A DNA stretch of 64,000 nt, taken from the NCBI GenBank assembly GCA_963422565.1, contig OY730228.1:1612001-1676000 (forward strand). The letters are read 5' to 3'. Positions 35,700-44,055 of the stretch are shown one piece after another. Numbering within the stretch: the first letter of the stretch is position 1; each line of letters starts with the position of its first letter. This DNA is from G963422565 sp963422565 (GTDB taxonomy: Bacteria > Pseudomonadota > Alphaproteobacteria > MPNO01). A model generated the notes under the pieces. It saw only the letters and a program-made list of their open reading frames with translations, did no database searches and was not told where the DNA came from. Position numbers and translations under genes: made by a program.

Positions 35700-37042
35700 T
35701 GTAGGAGCGCTTTCTTCACCTCGTTGTCCCAAGAGGACGAATGAATAATTCTTACCGGCTTTTCCGGACCTTCTATGTCACGAATATTCTCGCATCTATA
35801 TTGTTTCTCGTACAAGCTCAGTGTCGACGGGGCTTTCCTCGGAAACACCCATGTCGGAAAGTCGCTCGACCCCTCCACGGCCAAACGGCCATCGACCTCC
35901 ATGATCAACAAGCACTTCTTCCCATCCGACGATCTCCGGGATTGGTTTCGGGCGAATTCGAGCTTGGCGCCTTCACCTTCTTCGTTGAGACGGTGGGCGA
36001 TCTCCTCGCCGCGAGCGCTCAAAGCGAACCATGCTTGCGTGATGCGGCCCTTCGAGGACAAATCGAGCCATAGGCTCTTTCTGTCGCGCCACATATGCGA
36101 AACGTCCGCTTGCGTGATGATATCGAAGAACACCTTGATGGTCGCACCGGTAAGCCATTTCCCGATCACTTGTCTCGCATCTTCCGAACACATGCACCAG
36201 ACGCCAACATTTCTGATCCGTAGGTCTCCGTACGCATCGATCAAACGGGCTTCGATGACATTCTTCAGTTTCTGGTCGGGATCGTGGTCTTTCCAGGGCT
36301 CCAGCAAAGCGTCGACCGCCTTGGCCGCATCCTTGCCCTGCATCGGTCGCGAGTTACCCTCAGGGATCAGCCAGTCGAGCAACTTTTCGGTGACTGCGAC
36401 GTCGCCCTGCGCGATACGCCCCTTCAGCATCGAAACGAAACGCCGATGCGCAAGCTGCATCAGCCCGTTTCCATGCGGAGCCTCGAGACCCGCTATGCGC
36501 AACGCCCGGAAGGGAGCCAATTCCGTATCCATATATTTCGCAATCCTCCGATGTGGGTTCGCGTCGATGTCGAAAACGCGGAAACGGTGGACCAGGTGGT
36601 CGATCCGCAAATTCATTTCCGACCAACAACCCTTCAAGGCGCCGGCCAGTTCGCGTGTCGATTTCGAATGGGGATCGAACATCTCAAGATATCTTCGGAA
36701 CATGGCGCGAAGGTAGGAAGGGCTTGCGTCCGGATAGATATGGCGAATCAGGAACGCGAACAGCTCACCGAATTCCGGCCGCTTCCACAAGTCGTTGCGG
36801 AGGAACGCGTTTGCCGTGCGCGTGGCATCCGCCCAGTAGAAACCCTGCCAATCGTCGGCATGGCGGCGGCGGTCCATTTCCCGAGCCAGCGCCTCCGCAT
36901 CGGTTTCGGGCTCCGGGGTTTCGACGTCGGGCCAGCGGCGGCGTATCCGTTCGGCCGCCCGGCTCACGACCACGGGTTCCGCTGGCATTCGTGGCAGTGC
37001 CGGCGAGTGCTCTCGCGTCAGGAGTTCCGAAAGACTCGTCAA
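35696..37042 (-). CDS. zorC: Zorya type I ZorC, EH_Signature protein
   Basis: 448-residue cytoplasmic protein, assigned to ZorC by the EH_Signature-like pattern (WKDHDPDQKLKNVIEARLID, then KVFFDIITQADVSHMWRDRK) and by its position between zorB and zorD. In studied type I systems ZorC binds DNA and works with ZorD after the ZorAB membrane motor is triggered. The C-terminal part is rich in charged and aromatic residues. From memory it is shorter than the best-known E. coli ZorC. Both ends overlap the neighbours by 4 bp, so translation is coupled. GC content is below the window average. Confidence 0.88.
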   Translation of the reverse strand: MTSLSELLTREHSPALPRMPAEPVVVSRAAERIRRRWPDVETPEPETDAEALAREMDRRRHADDWQGFYWADATRTANAFLRNDLWKRPEFGELFAFLIRHIYPDASPSYLRAMFRRYLEMFDPHSKSTRELAGALKGCWSEMNLRIDHLVHRFRVFDIDANPHRRIAKYMDTELAPFRALRIAGLEAPHGNGLMQLAHRRFVSMLKGRIAQGDVAVTEKLLDWLIPEGNSRPMQGKDAAKAVDALLEPWKDHDPDQKLKNVIEARLIDAYGDLRIRNVGVWCMCSEDARQVIGKWLTGATIKVFFDIITQADVSHMWRDRKSLWLDLSSKGRITQAWFALSARGEEIAHRLNEEGEGAKLEFARNQSRRSSDGKKCLLIMEVDGRLAVEGSSDFPTWVFPRKAPSTLSLYEKQYRCENIRDIEGPEKPVRIIHSSSWDNEVKKALLQ

Positions 37043-38136
37043 CGTACTCTCTCTTTCACGATCGGGAGAAGACTCGGGCGCTTCTGCGCCAGTCGATCGC
37101 GGATCTCTTCGATTTCACCCAGGTTCTGCGGCGTCTGAAGTATGAAGCGCAGGTCGATCCGGCGGTTCACGGCCCGCGCCTCGGCGCTGTCGCCACGGTC
37201 GATAGGCCTCATCGCGCCATAGCCGGCGAACGAAAGAACCGGCTGTCCATGAAAATTGAGGAACGTCATCAGCTCGGGCCGGTAGCGGTCTGTCGCGGCG
37301 CGGAGGGTCTCGGCGCCCCGGCGAGCGGAGAGGTCGCGGTTGTCCAGCATCCTCTCCCGGTCGCGCAGGGTCCTGCTGAGCGGCACATCGTCGGTATGGC
37401 CTTCGATCTGAATGGTCTCTATAGCGGCGTACCCGCCGTTGCATCCCTCCTCGAACGCGGCCCGACTTCCCACCGTGTAGCAGGGAAGCGTGTCGGCAAG
37501 CACATCGCCCACGGCGCGCGACACCCGTTCGGCCGTGCTGCCGGGGCGAACCCGCCATTGCCCGGATTCGAATAGGTCGTCGCCACGAAAGCGTATGATG
37601 CCGTCCGCCGCCACCACCGTCACGCGAACCCCCGGAAGCCGTCGACGGATACGCTCCGCCAAGTTTTCCAGGAGAACGGTCCGGGTGGAAGAGGCTTTTT
37701 CGAGATAGTCGGCGAGCGTATCCGGCGTTTTCAACTCTTCGATCCGCGCCAACAACCGCCCTGATCTGAGCTCAAGATCGGAGACGGCCTGCTTGAGGAG
37801 GTCGGCGTCAGCCGCGAGCGATGCGGCGCGTTCCCGCCCCGTGACGAGCTCGCCCTGCAGCCCCGCTTCCGAATTCCGCAACGCCGCGATCTCCCGATCC
37901 TTATCGGCGAGCATCTTCCCGAGACGTCGGACTTCATTGCGGGCCTCGGACAAATCTATTGCAAGCATGTCATATTCGTTTTGGGAAACCGTATCTTCCG
38001 GCCTGAACTGGGTCGCAAAGAACGCAAGAAGAACCAGGATAATAAACAGGAAAGAGACGGTGAGGTCGGTCATGGAGACGAAAGCGGATTCGCCTTCTTC
38101 TTCCTGCCGTCGACGGCGTTCGCTCATGAGCGCCAC
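37039..38136 (-). CDS. zorB: Zorya type I ZorB, OmpA-domain motor subunit
   Basis: 365-residue membrane protein of the MotB/ExbD/OmpA type. A short cytoplasmic N-terminus leads to a single membrane helix (about residues 27-44) preceded by SMTDLT, whose Asp24 corresponds to the proton-carrying aspartate of such motors. A periplasmic coiled-coil of about 115 residues follows, rich in E, R, L and A. Then comes a peptidoglycan-binding OmpA-like domain (IQIEGHTDDVP, LSARRGAETL, FAGYGAMRP, NRRIDLRF). I chose GTG 38136 because AAGGGA lies about 10 bases upstream; ATG 38127 is the alternative. It starts 6 bases after the zorA stop. Confidence 0.92.
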   Translation of the reverse strand: MALMSERRRRQEEEGESAFVSMTDLTVSFLFIILVLLAFFATQFRPEDTVSQNEYDMLAIDLSEARNEVRRLGKMLADKDREIAALRNSEAGLQGELVTGRERAASLAADADLLKQAVSDLELRSGRLLARIEELKTPDTLADYLEKASSTRTVLLENLAERIRRRLPGVRVTVVAADGIIRFRGDDLFESGQWRVRPGSTAERVSRAVGDVLADTLPCYTVGSRAAFEEGCNGGYAAIETIQIEGHTDDVPLSRTLRDRERMLDNRDLSARRGAETLRAATDRYRPELMTFLNFHGQPVLSFAGYGAMRPIDRGDSAEARAVNRRIDLRFILQTPQNLGEIEEIRDRLAQKRPSLLPIVKERVR

Positions 38137-38142
38137 TGGCAG

Positions 38143-39903
38143 TTATCCCTTCTGCCGTGGGACGAACTCCTCGGCCTGGGCAATTACCGCCTCCAGTCGG
38201 TTGAGCGCGCTTCCGAATTCTTCGCTCAGCTTCTTCTGGAAATTGCCAATCTCTTCGATACTGGTACCGACCGCTGTCTCGATCCTTTGGAACGCCACAC
38301 CCAGTTTGTCATCAATCACGCCATAGCGATCGAGGATATCCTTGAATTCTCTCACCGAAGTCTTAAGAGCGTCCAGCGCTTCCCGAGTCGTGACCATTGA
38401 TGCCTCGATCGCATTCCTTGTGCCGCGCATGACGGCTTCCGTGTGCTGGGTGGTTCGGCTTATGGCGCTGGACGCCTCTTCCACCCGATCTCCCATGATG
38501 CGGCTTACAGCTTCGATCCCGGTAACCGCATCGCGAACGGGCGCGATAGCCCTTGCAAGCATCTGGGTCGATCGTTCGATTTCTTGATTGGTCGACACCA
38601 CAGATTTGGCGCTGTTATCTACCGAAACCGAATAAGAATCGAAACGATCTGAAGCCGTTTCGACACTGGAAGAAAGACTTCGTACGCTGTCGACGAGTTC
38701 GTTCATCGGATCGAGAATATTGCCGCGAACAGTATCCATAGCTGCGGCGACGCCGAATGCCATATCTTGCCCAGCCCGCTCGATTTCGCGTCCGCTTCTC
38801 TCGGCTGAGACTATGACGCTTTTCTGTAAAGAATCGACCGTTACAGCCATCGCGTTCGCCGAGCTATCGAGTCGTTCTGTAGCAACACAAAGCCCTTGAG
38901 ACATCTTGTCGATGGCCTGATTCATCGTCTCAACCGAGTCCTGGATGCCGCGCGCAAGACGAGCACTGACATCGTCGGCCATCGATTCGATCCCTTCTTT
39001 GGTGCTTTGCGAAAGAATCTCGATTGCCGGTGCCATGATTTCCCTGATCGACGTGCGGATCGTTTCCGGCAGATCTTCCTGCAACGGCTTCGCGATCTGG
39101 GCCACCAACTCGGTGCTGAAGGATTGCAGGTGACCGGTCTGCTCCCTGGCCTGGACGACCATCTCGCGGAGCAGTGTCTGTTCGCTCAGGAAGAGGCAAC
39201 CCTTCTCTATGTCGGCGCACAGCCCATGGAGCGCCTTGTCGATCCCCCTCGCTACGGATCTCAACAGGAGGGTGAAGACGATCGAGCAGAACAATCCTGT
39301 CAACGACATGATGAATTTGGCGCCGGCGATACGGAGAAGCGTTTTCAATCCGTCGGTGGTCGCGCCGTTCCCGCCCGTCTTTGCGCTGTCCAGAATCTGG
39401 CTGGTCTGTTCGAGGGCGGCGACGAGTCCGAGAAAGGTGAGGAACAGGCCCACGGAAACGAACAGAGCCGGGACTTGCCGCCATATCCCCCGATCGATGC
39501 CGAGCTCGTCGTGGGCAAAAAACACGGTCGGTCTCACCGTGTTTTGCAATTGGCCGGTATTCTGCTCCGGCTCGACGGTCGTCTCTCTGAATTCCTGCCA
39601 TGCGACTCCCAAACGGCGCCACGACCCCTTCTTTTTCTTCAGCTCCTCGAAGCGGCCGTCGATATCGACCAAACTTTCGTGGGTAATGCGGCCGTCAATA
39701 TCCCTGATGTTCGCGCGACACGCTTTGACCGCTCGACGAAACCGCCAGGCGGATATTCCATGCCAGATGGAGAGCCCGACGAGCGCTACTACAAGCGCCA
39801 ACGAGACCCATCCGGGCGCATCTTCTCCGGTCAGCCAAGCGGCGAACCAGAGGATGAGATCCACAATCCATGCGCCCCATGTGTCGAGTTCGAGCCGATC
39901 CAT
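38143..39903 (-). CDS. zorA: Zorya type I ZorA, MotA/TolQ-like proton-channel subunit
   Basis: 586-residue inner-membrane protein. N-terminal membrane segments (about residues 8-48) are followed by two TolQ/MotA-type helices (VSVGLFLTFLGLVAALEQTS near 150-170, and FIMSLTGLFCSIVFTLLL near 197-214). From about residue 230 a long, mostly helical cytoplasmic tail contains serine/threonine-rich repeats resembling those of chemoreceptors. In type I Zorya, five ZorA and two ZorB form a membrane motor that senses phage entry and signals through this tail. It is the first gene of the zorABCD operon. GC is lower than in the flanking core genes. Confidence 0.92.
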   Translation of the reverse strand: MDRLELDTWGAWIVDLILWFAAWLTGEDAPGWVSLALVVALVGLSIWHGISAWRFRRAVKACRANIRDIDGRITHESLVDIDGRFEELKKKKGSWRRLGVAWQEFRETTVEPEQNTGQLQNTVRPTVFFAHDELGIDRGIWRQVPALFVSVGLFLTFLGLVAALEQTSQILDSAKTGGNGATTDGLKTLLRIAGAKFIMSLTGLFCSIVFTLLLRSVARGIDKALHGLCADIEKGCLFLSEQTLLREMVVQAREQTGHLQSFSTELVAQIAKPLQEDLPETIRTSIREIMAPAIEILSQSTKEGIESMADDVSARLARGIQDSVETMNQAIDKMSQGLCVATERLDSSANAMAVTVDSLQKSVIVSAERSGREIERAGQDMAFGVAAAMDTVRGNILDPMNELVDSVRSLSSSVETASDRFDSYSVSVDNSAKSVVSTNQEIERSTQMLARAIAPVRDAVTGIEAVSRIMGDRVEEASSAISRTTQHTEAVMRGTRNAIEASMVTTREALDALKTSVREFKDILDRYGVIDDKLGVAFQRIETAVGTSIEEIGNFQKKLSEEFGSALNRLEAVIAQAEEFVPRQKG

Positions 39904-40271
39904 CGAGAGCCGCTCTCCGCGGTTCAGGGACGCTGAAGCATCCTGGTGAACGGCGGCGCCGTTGGCGTCTCACCGAACTGCCGCTGGACGACTTCGGCGG
40001 AGAAGATAGCGTTCCGTATCCTCGCTGTCCTATTCTCCCGGGGCCTGACGCGGCGGGCGAAGCCCTTGGCATCGGTGCATGCATGGCGGATCGGCGCCCC
40101 GTATCGATGCGGCCGGCCGGATCCGGCGCGGCGGGTCCGATGCTTCCTTCGCGCCTTCGGCCACGCCGTCCTTGTCGAACGAGTCCGCCATCGTCCGCCC
40201 GGCGGTCGTCGTCGCGGCTCCCTGCCCCTGGCCCTGGACGGTCTGCCGCCGTCACCCCGTCGGCTGCGGCC
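39904..40271. other. Region between zorA and oxyR, promoter side of the Zorya operon
   Basis: 368 bases. It must carry the zorA promoter and the oxyR 3' end. No tRNA, attachment-site repeat or integrase is visible. Frames such as 39946-40596 (+) are open but overlap oxyR and have no motif, so I do not call them. Confidence 0.45.
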
Positions 40272-41189
40272 TCACCGCCGCTGGGGAAAGACGGTATCCG
40301 GCAGAACCGCGCAGACGATGCTGGCGAGCGTCTCGAGCAGCCGGCGTCTCGGGAACGAATTGCGAAAGACCAAACGGACCCTGCGCGCGGCCGCACCCGA
40401 CGCTTCCCGCCTGATCGTGAGTCCCGAATCCGTCGCCCCGCCGTCCCCGAGGCTCATCGCCGGCACCAGCGTCACCCCGGCCCCCACCCCGACGAGGGCG
40501 AGGAGCGTCGCAAGGCTGGTGTGCTGGGTGCTGACGCTCGGCTCGCGGCCCAGCACGTCGGCACAGACGGAGAGTACCTGGTCGCGCAGGCAGTGACCTT
40601 CGGCGAGCAGCAGGAACTCCTCGAGACCGATGTCTCCGAGATCGACGTCGCCCTCCGCCGCCGCCAACCGATGGCGCCGCGGCAGCGCGATCCAGAACGG
40701 CTCGTCATAGAGCGGAATCTCCGCGAGCCGCGGATCCTCTGCCGGAGTCGCGACGACCGCCGCATCGATCCGGCCTTCGAGCAGCGCGGCTTCGAGGGCC
40801 TCGGTCATCTCCTCCGAGAGCTGCGGCGTCATATCCGGCAGGCGGTGGGCGATCGACGGCAGCAGGCGCGGAGCCAGATACGGTCCGACGGTCGGGATCA
40901 TGCCCAGCCGCAAGGGACCGCCCAGGGGATTCGCCCGCGCCCGGGCGGTGTCCCTGATGAGGTCGGCGATCCGCAGCAGGGCGCGCGCATGGGCGACGAT
41001 GTCCTCCCCCGCGGGGGTGATCCGGACCGCCCGCTTCGTCCGTTCGAACATCGCGACCCCCAGCTCGTCTTCCAGCTTGCGGATCTGGCCGCTGAGCGTG
41101 GGCTGGCTCACATGACAGGCCGCGGCCGCGCGGCCGAAATGGCCCAGCTCGGCGAGAGCTACGGCGTATCCGAGATCGCGGATATTCAT
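40272..41189 (-). CDS. oxyR: Hydrogen-peroxide sensing LysR regulator OxyR
   Basis: 305-residue LysR-type activator. The N-terminal winged helix-turn-helix is VALAELGHFGRAAAACHVSQ followed by PTLSGQIRKLE. The regulatory domain carries GHCLRDQVLSVC, with two cysteines nine residues apart, exactly the spacing of the redox pair Cys199/Cys208 in E. coli OxyR. Oxidation by peroxide forms a disulfide and switches the protein on. ATG 41189 is preferred to the longer frame to 41240. It is divergent from a catalase gene across 108 bp, the expected target. Confidence 0.94.
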   Translation of the reverse strand: MNIRDLGYAVALAELGHFGRAAAACHVSQPTLSGQIRKLEDELGVAMFERTKRAVRITPAGEDIVAHARALLRIADLIRDTARARANPLGGPLRLGMIPTVGPYLAPRLLPSIAHRLPDMTPQLSEEMTEALEAALLEGRIDAAVVATPAEDPRLAEIPLYDEPFWIALPRRHRLAAAEGDVDLGDIGLEEFLLLAEGHCLRDQVLSVCADVLGREPSVSTQHTSLATLLALVGVGAGVTLVPAMSLGDGGATDSGLTIRREASGAAARRVRLVFRNSFPRRRLLETLASIVCAVLPDTVFPQRR

Positions 41190-41195
41190 CGACCG

Positions 41196-41227
41196 ATGAT
41201 CGCTAACGACAATCGTAACGATAGCAT
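41196..41227. promoter_or_regulatory. Imperfect dyad in the oxyR-katA intergenic region, likely OxyR site
   Basis: The left half ATGATCGCTAACGA and the right half TCGTAACGATAGCAT form an imperfect inverted repeat, with ACGA/TCGT at the core and an ATAG as in OxyR boxes. It lies 7 bases upstream of the oxyR start, the usual place for LysR autoregulation plus activation of the divergent gene. Confidence 0.4.
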
Positions 41228-41297
41228 AAATCCATTTCACTTATCAATTGGGGCGGGCCATCCTCCGATCGACCAACCGGACCGATAGGAGCATGCG

Positions 41298-42755
41298 ATG
41301 AAGACCCTGACCACGTCCGCCGGCGCCCCCGTCTCCGACAACCAGAACAGTCTGACGGCCGGGCGCCGCGGGCCCGTCCTTCTCCAGGACTATCAATTGA
41401 TCGAGAAGCTCGCCCACCAGAACCGCGAGCGGATTCCCGAAAGGGTGGTGCACGCCAAGGGATGGGGGGCGTACGGCACGCTGCGGGTCGACAAGGACAT
41501 CACGCGGTACACGCGGGCCAGCCTGTTCTCGGAGGTCGGCAAGGAGACGCCGCTTCTGATCCGCTTCTCGACGGTCGCCGGCGAGCTCGGCGCCGCCGAC
41601 GCGGAACGCGACGTGCGCGGCTTCGCGGTAAAATTCTACACCGACGAGGGCAATTGGGACCTGGTCGGCAACAACACGCCCGTGTTCTTCATTCGCGACC
41701 CGCTCAAGTTCCCCGATTTCATCCGTACTCAGAAGCGTCATCCGAAGACCAACCTGCGCTCGCCGACGGCGATGTGGGACTTCTGGTCCCTGTCTCCCGA
41801 GTCCCTGCATCAGATCACGATCCTGATGTCCGATCGCGGTCTGCCGACGGCACCGATCCATATGAACGGCTATGGTTCGCACAGCTTCAGTTTCTGGAAC
41901 CGCGGCGGCGAGCGTTTTTGGGTCAAGTTCCACTTCAAGACCCGCCAGGGCCACCGGTATCACACCGACGCGGAAGCGGCGGAGGTCATCAGCCGGTCGC
42001 GCGAATCCTATCAGGAGGCGCTCTACGGGGCGATCGAGCGCGGCGCGTACCCGAGCTGGACTCTGTATGTCCAGGTCATGTCCGAACGCGAAGCGGAGAA
42101 GACGCCTTTCGACCCGTTCGATGTGACGAAGGTCTGGCCGCATGCCGACTACCCGCTGATCGAAGTCGGTGTCGTCGAGCTGAACCGGAATCCCGACAAC
42201 TATTTCGCGGAAATCGAGCAGGCCGCGTTCAGCCCCTCCAACATCGTTCCCGGGATCGGCTTCAGCCCCGACAGGATGTTGCAGGCGCGCATCTTCGCCT
42301 ATGCCGACGCGCATCGCTATCGCCTGGGAACGCATTACGAGGCGCTTCCCGTAAATGCGCCCAGATGTCCGGTCCACCATTACCACAAGGACGGCGCGAT
42401 GCGGTTCTTCCGGAACGACACCGGCGATCCGGATGCCTATTACGAGCCCAACTCGATGGGCGGGCCGGTCGAGGACGCGCGCCATGCGGAGCCGCCGCTC
42501 CGGCTCTCGGGCGACGCCGACCGCTACGATCACCGCAAGGACAATGACGACCATGCCCAGCCGCGGGCCTTGTTCGCGCTGTTCGACACCGGTCAGCGGG
42601 AACGGTTGTTCTCGAATATCGCCGCGTCGATGCAGGGCGTTCCGGACGACATCGTCCGTCGGCAGATCGGGCATTTCGCGCGCGTCCACTCGGACTATGG
42701 CGCAGGCGTGGCCAGGGCCCTCGGGATCGCGCCGGCGGAGGGCGAGGCCGTCTGA
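41298..42755 (+). CDS. katA: Catalase, monofunctional heme type
   Basis: 485-residue small-subunit (clade 3-like) catalase that breaks down hydrogen peroxide. The active-site histidine is in RVVHAKGWGAYG, the asparagine in LVGNNTPVFFIRDP, and the heme-ligating tyrosine in RMLQARIFAYADAHRYRLG. All conserved residues are present. AGGAG lies a few bases before the ATG. It is divergent from oxyR, so peroxide induction through OxyR is expected. The stop codon is the beginning of a 14-bp inverted repeat. Confidence 0.96.
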   Translation: MKTLTTSAGAPVSDNQNSLTAGRRGPVLLQDYQLIEKLAHQNRERIPERVVHAKGWGAYGTLRVDKDITRYTRASLFSEVGKETPLLIRFSTVAGELGAADAERDVRGFAVKFYTDEGNWDLVGNNTPVFFIRDPLKFPDFIRTQKRHPKTNLRSPTAMWDFWSLSPESLHQITILMSDRGLPTAPIHMNGYGSHSFSFWNRGGERFWVKFHFKTRQGHRYHTDAEAAEVISRSRESYQEALYGAIERGAYPSWTLYVQVMSEREAEKTPFDPFDVTKVWPHADYPLIEVGVVELNRNPDNYFAEIEQAAFSPSNIVPGIGFSPDRMLQARIFAYADAHRYRLGTHYEALPVNAPRCPVHHYHKDGAMRFFRNDTGDPDAYYEPNSMGGPVEDARHAEPPLRLSGDADRYDHRKDNDDHAQPRALFALFDTGQRERLFSNIAASMQGVPDDIVRRQIGHFARVHSDYGAGVARALGIAPAEGEAV

Positions 42756-42815
42756 TCGCGCAGCCCGGCGGTGGACTCCGGCGGGACCGATCTACGAGAC
42801 TGGGCTGCGCGATCA
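42753..42815. repeat. 14-bp perfect inverted repeat after katA
   Basis: TGATCGCGCAGCCC (42753-42766, beginning with the katA stop TGA) pairs with GGGCTGCGCGATCA (42802-42815) over a 35-base loop. It probably works as a terminator-like or mRNA-protecting hairpin for katA. No T run follows, so Rho-independent termination is not certain. Confidence 0.55.
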
Positions 42816-42846
42816 ACGCGCCCATGGTCTCGAGGAGATGACCCCC

Positions 42847-44046
42847 ATGATGCGTGACGCCGTGATCGTCTCGACCGCCCGCACCCCTATCGGCAGGGCC
42901 TATCGCGGCGCCTTCAACGCCACGACCGCGCAGGAACTCGCCGCGCACGCGATCTCGCATGCGGTGACCCGCGCCGGCGTCGCGCCCGGCGAGGTCGAGG
43001 ATGTGGTGCTGGGCTGCGCCATGCAGGAGGGATCCAGCGGCGGGAACGTGGCCCGCCAGGCGCTGGTCCGCGCGGGCCTGCCGGTCACCGTCCCCGGCCA
43101 GTCGATCGATCGTCAATGCGCGAGCGGAATGATGGCCGTCGCGACTGCGGCCAAGCAGATCATATGCGACGGCATGGACATCACCGTGGCCGGAGGAGTG
43201 GAGAGCATAAGCCTGGTCCAGAACGACGAGAAACGCGCGCATGAGGACCCGTGGCTCCGGGCCAACAAGCCCGCCCTCTACATGACCATGCTCGAGACGG
43301 CGGAAATCGTCGCCGAACGCTACGGCATCCCGCGCGCGGCGCAGGACGCCTATGCCCTCCGGTCCCAACGGCGCACAGCCACCGCCCAGGCCGCCGGCAG
43401 GCTCGACGACGAGATCGTCCCCCTCCCCTCGACCCGGCTCGTCAGGGACCGTGCGACCGGGGAGGTTTCGTTCGAGGAGACCCTCCTCGGGAAGGACGAG
43501 GGCAACCGGCCGGACACGAGTGTCGCGGGCCTGCGGAGCCTCGCCCCCGTCTTTCGGAACGGCCTGACGGTCGCGGAAGGTGCCTGCATCACCGCCGGGA
43601 ACGCGAGCCAGCTCTCCGACGGGGCCTCGGCCTCGGTTCTGATGGACGCGCGGCTTGCCGAACGGCGCGGGCTCGCGCCGCTCGGGCGCTATGTCGGGAT
43701 GACGGTCGCCGGCTGCGAGCCCGACGAGATGGGGATCGGCCCGGTGTTCGCCGTGCCCAGGCTGCTCGCGGCGCACGGCCTCGAGATCGACGATATCGAT
43801 CTCTGGGAGATCAACGAGGCGTTCGCCGTCCAGGTCCTCTACTGTCGGGACCGGCTCGGCATTCCCGACGAGCGCCTCAACGTGAACGGCGGCGCGATCT
43901 CGATCGGCCACCCCTACGGCATGTCGGCCGCACGCCTGGTCGGCCACGCTTTGATCGAAGGGAAGCGGCGGGGCGCAAAACGCGTCGTCTGCACCATGTG
44001 CGTCGGCGGCGGGATGGGGGCGGCCGGGCTCTTCGAGGTTCTCTAG
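42847..44046 (+). CDS. Thiolase (acetyl-CoA C-acyltransferase)
   Basis: 399-residue thiolase that cleaves or forms 3-ketoacyl-CoA. The nucleophilic cysteine is in DRQCASGMM. The NEAFAVQ block, the histidine in GGAISIGHPYGMS and the second cysteine in CTMCVGGGMG complete the active site, so it is a degradative or biosynthetic thiolase rather than an SCP2-like protein. GAGGAG lies 9 bases before ATG 42847; ATG 42838 would fall directly on this site. It converges with the ABC importer operon with 9 bp between stops. The chain length preference cannot be read. Confidence 0.92.
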   Translation: MMRDAVIVSTARTPIGRAYRGAFNATTAQELAAHAISHAVTRAGVAPGEVEDVVLGCAMQEGSSGGNVARQALVRAGLPVTVPGQSIDRQCASGMMAVATAAKQIICDGMDITVAGGVESISLVQNDEKRAHEDPWLRANKPALYMTMLETAEIVAERYGIPRAAQDAYALRSQRRTATAQAAGRLDDEIVPLPSTRLVRDRATGEVSFEETLLGKDEGNRPDTSVAGLRSLAPVFRNGLTVAEGACITAGNASQLSDGASASVLMDARLAERRGLAPLGRYVGMTVAGCEPDEMGIGPVFAVPRLLAAHGLEIDDIDLWEINEAFAVQVLYCRDRLGIPDERLNVNGGAISIGHPYGMSAARLVGHALIEGKRRGAKRVVCTMCVGGGMGAAGLFEVL

Positions 44047-44055
44047 ATGCCCGCC

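Noticed and set aside
38143..39903. Methyl-accepting chemotaxis protein
   Set aside because: The helical tail resembles chemoreceptors, but the N-terminal half has TolQ/MotA-type channel helices, and the operon context with ZorB, ZorC and ZorD fits ZorA.
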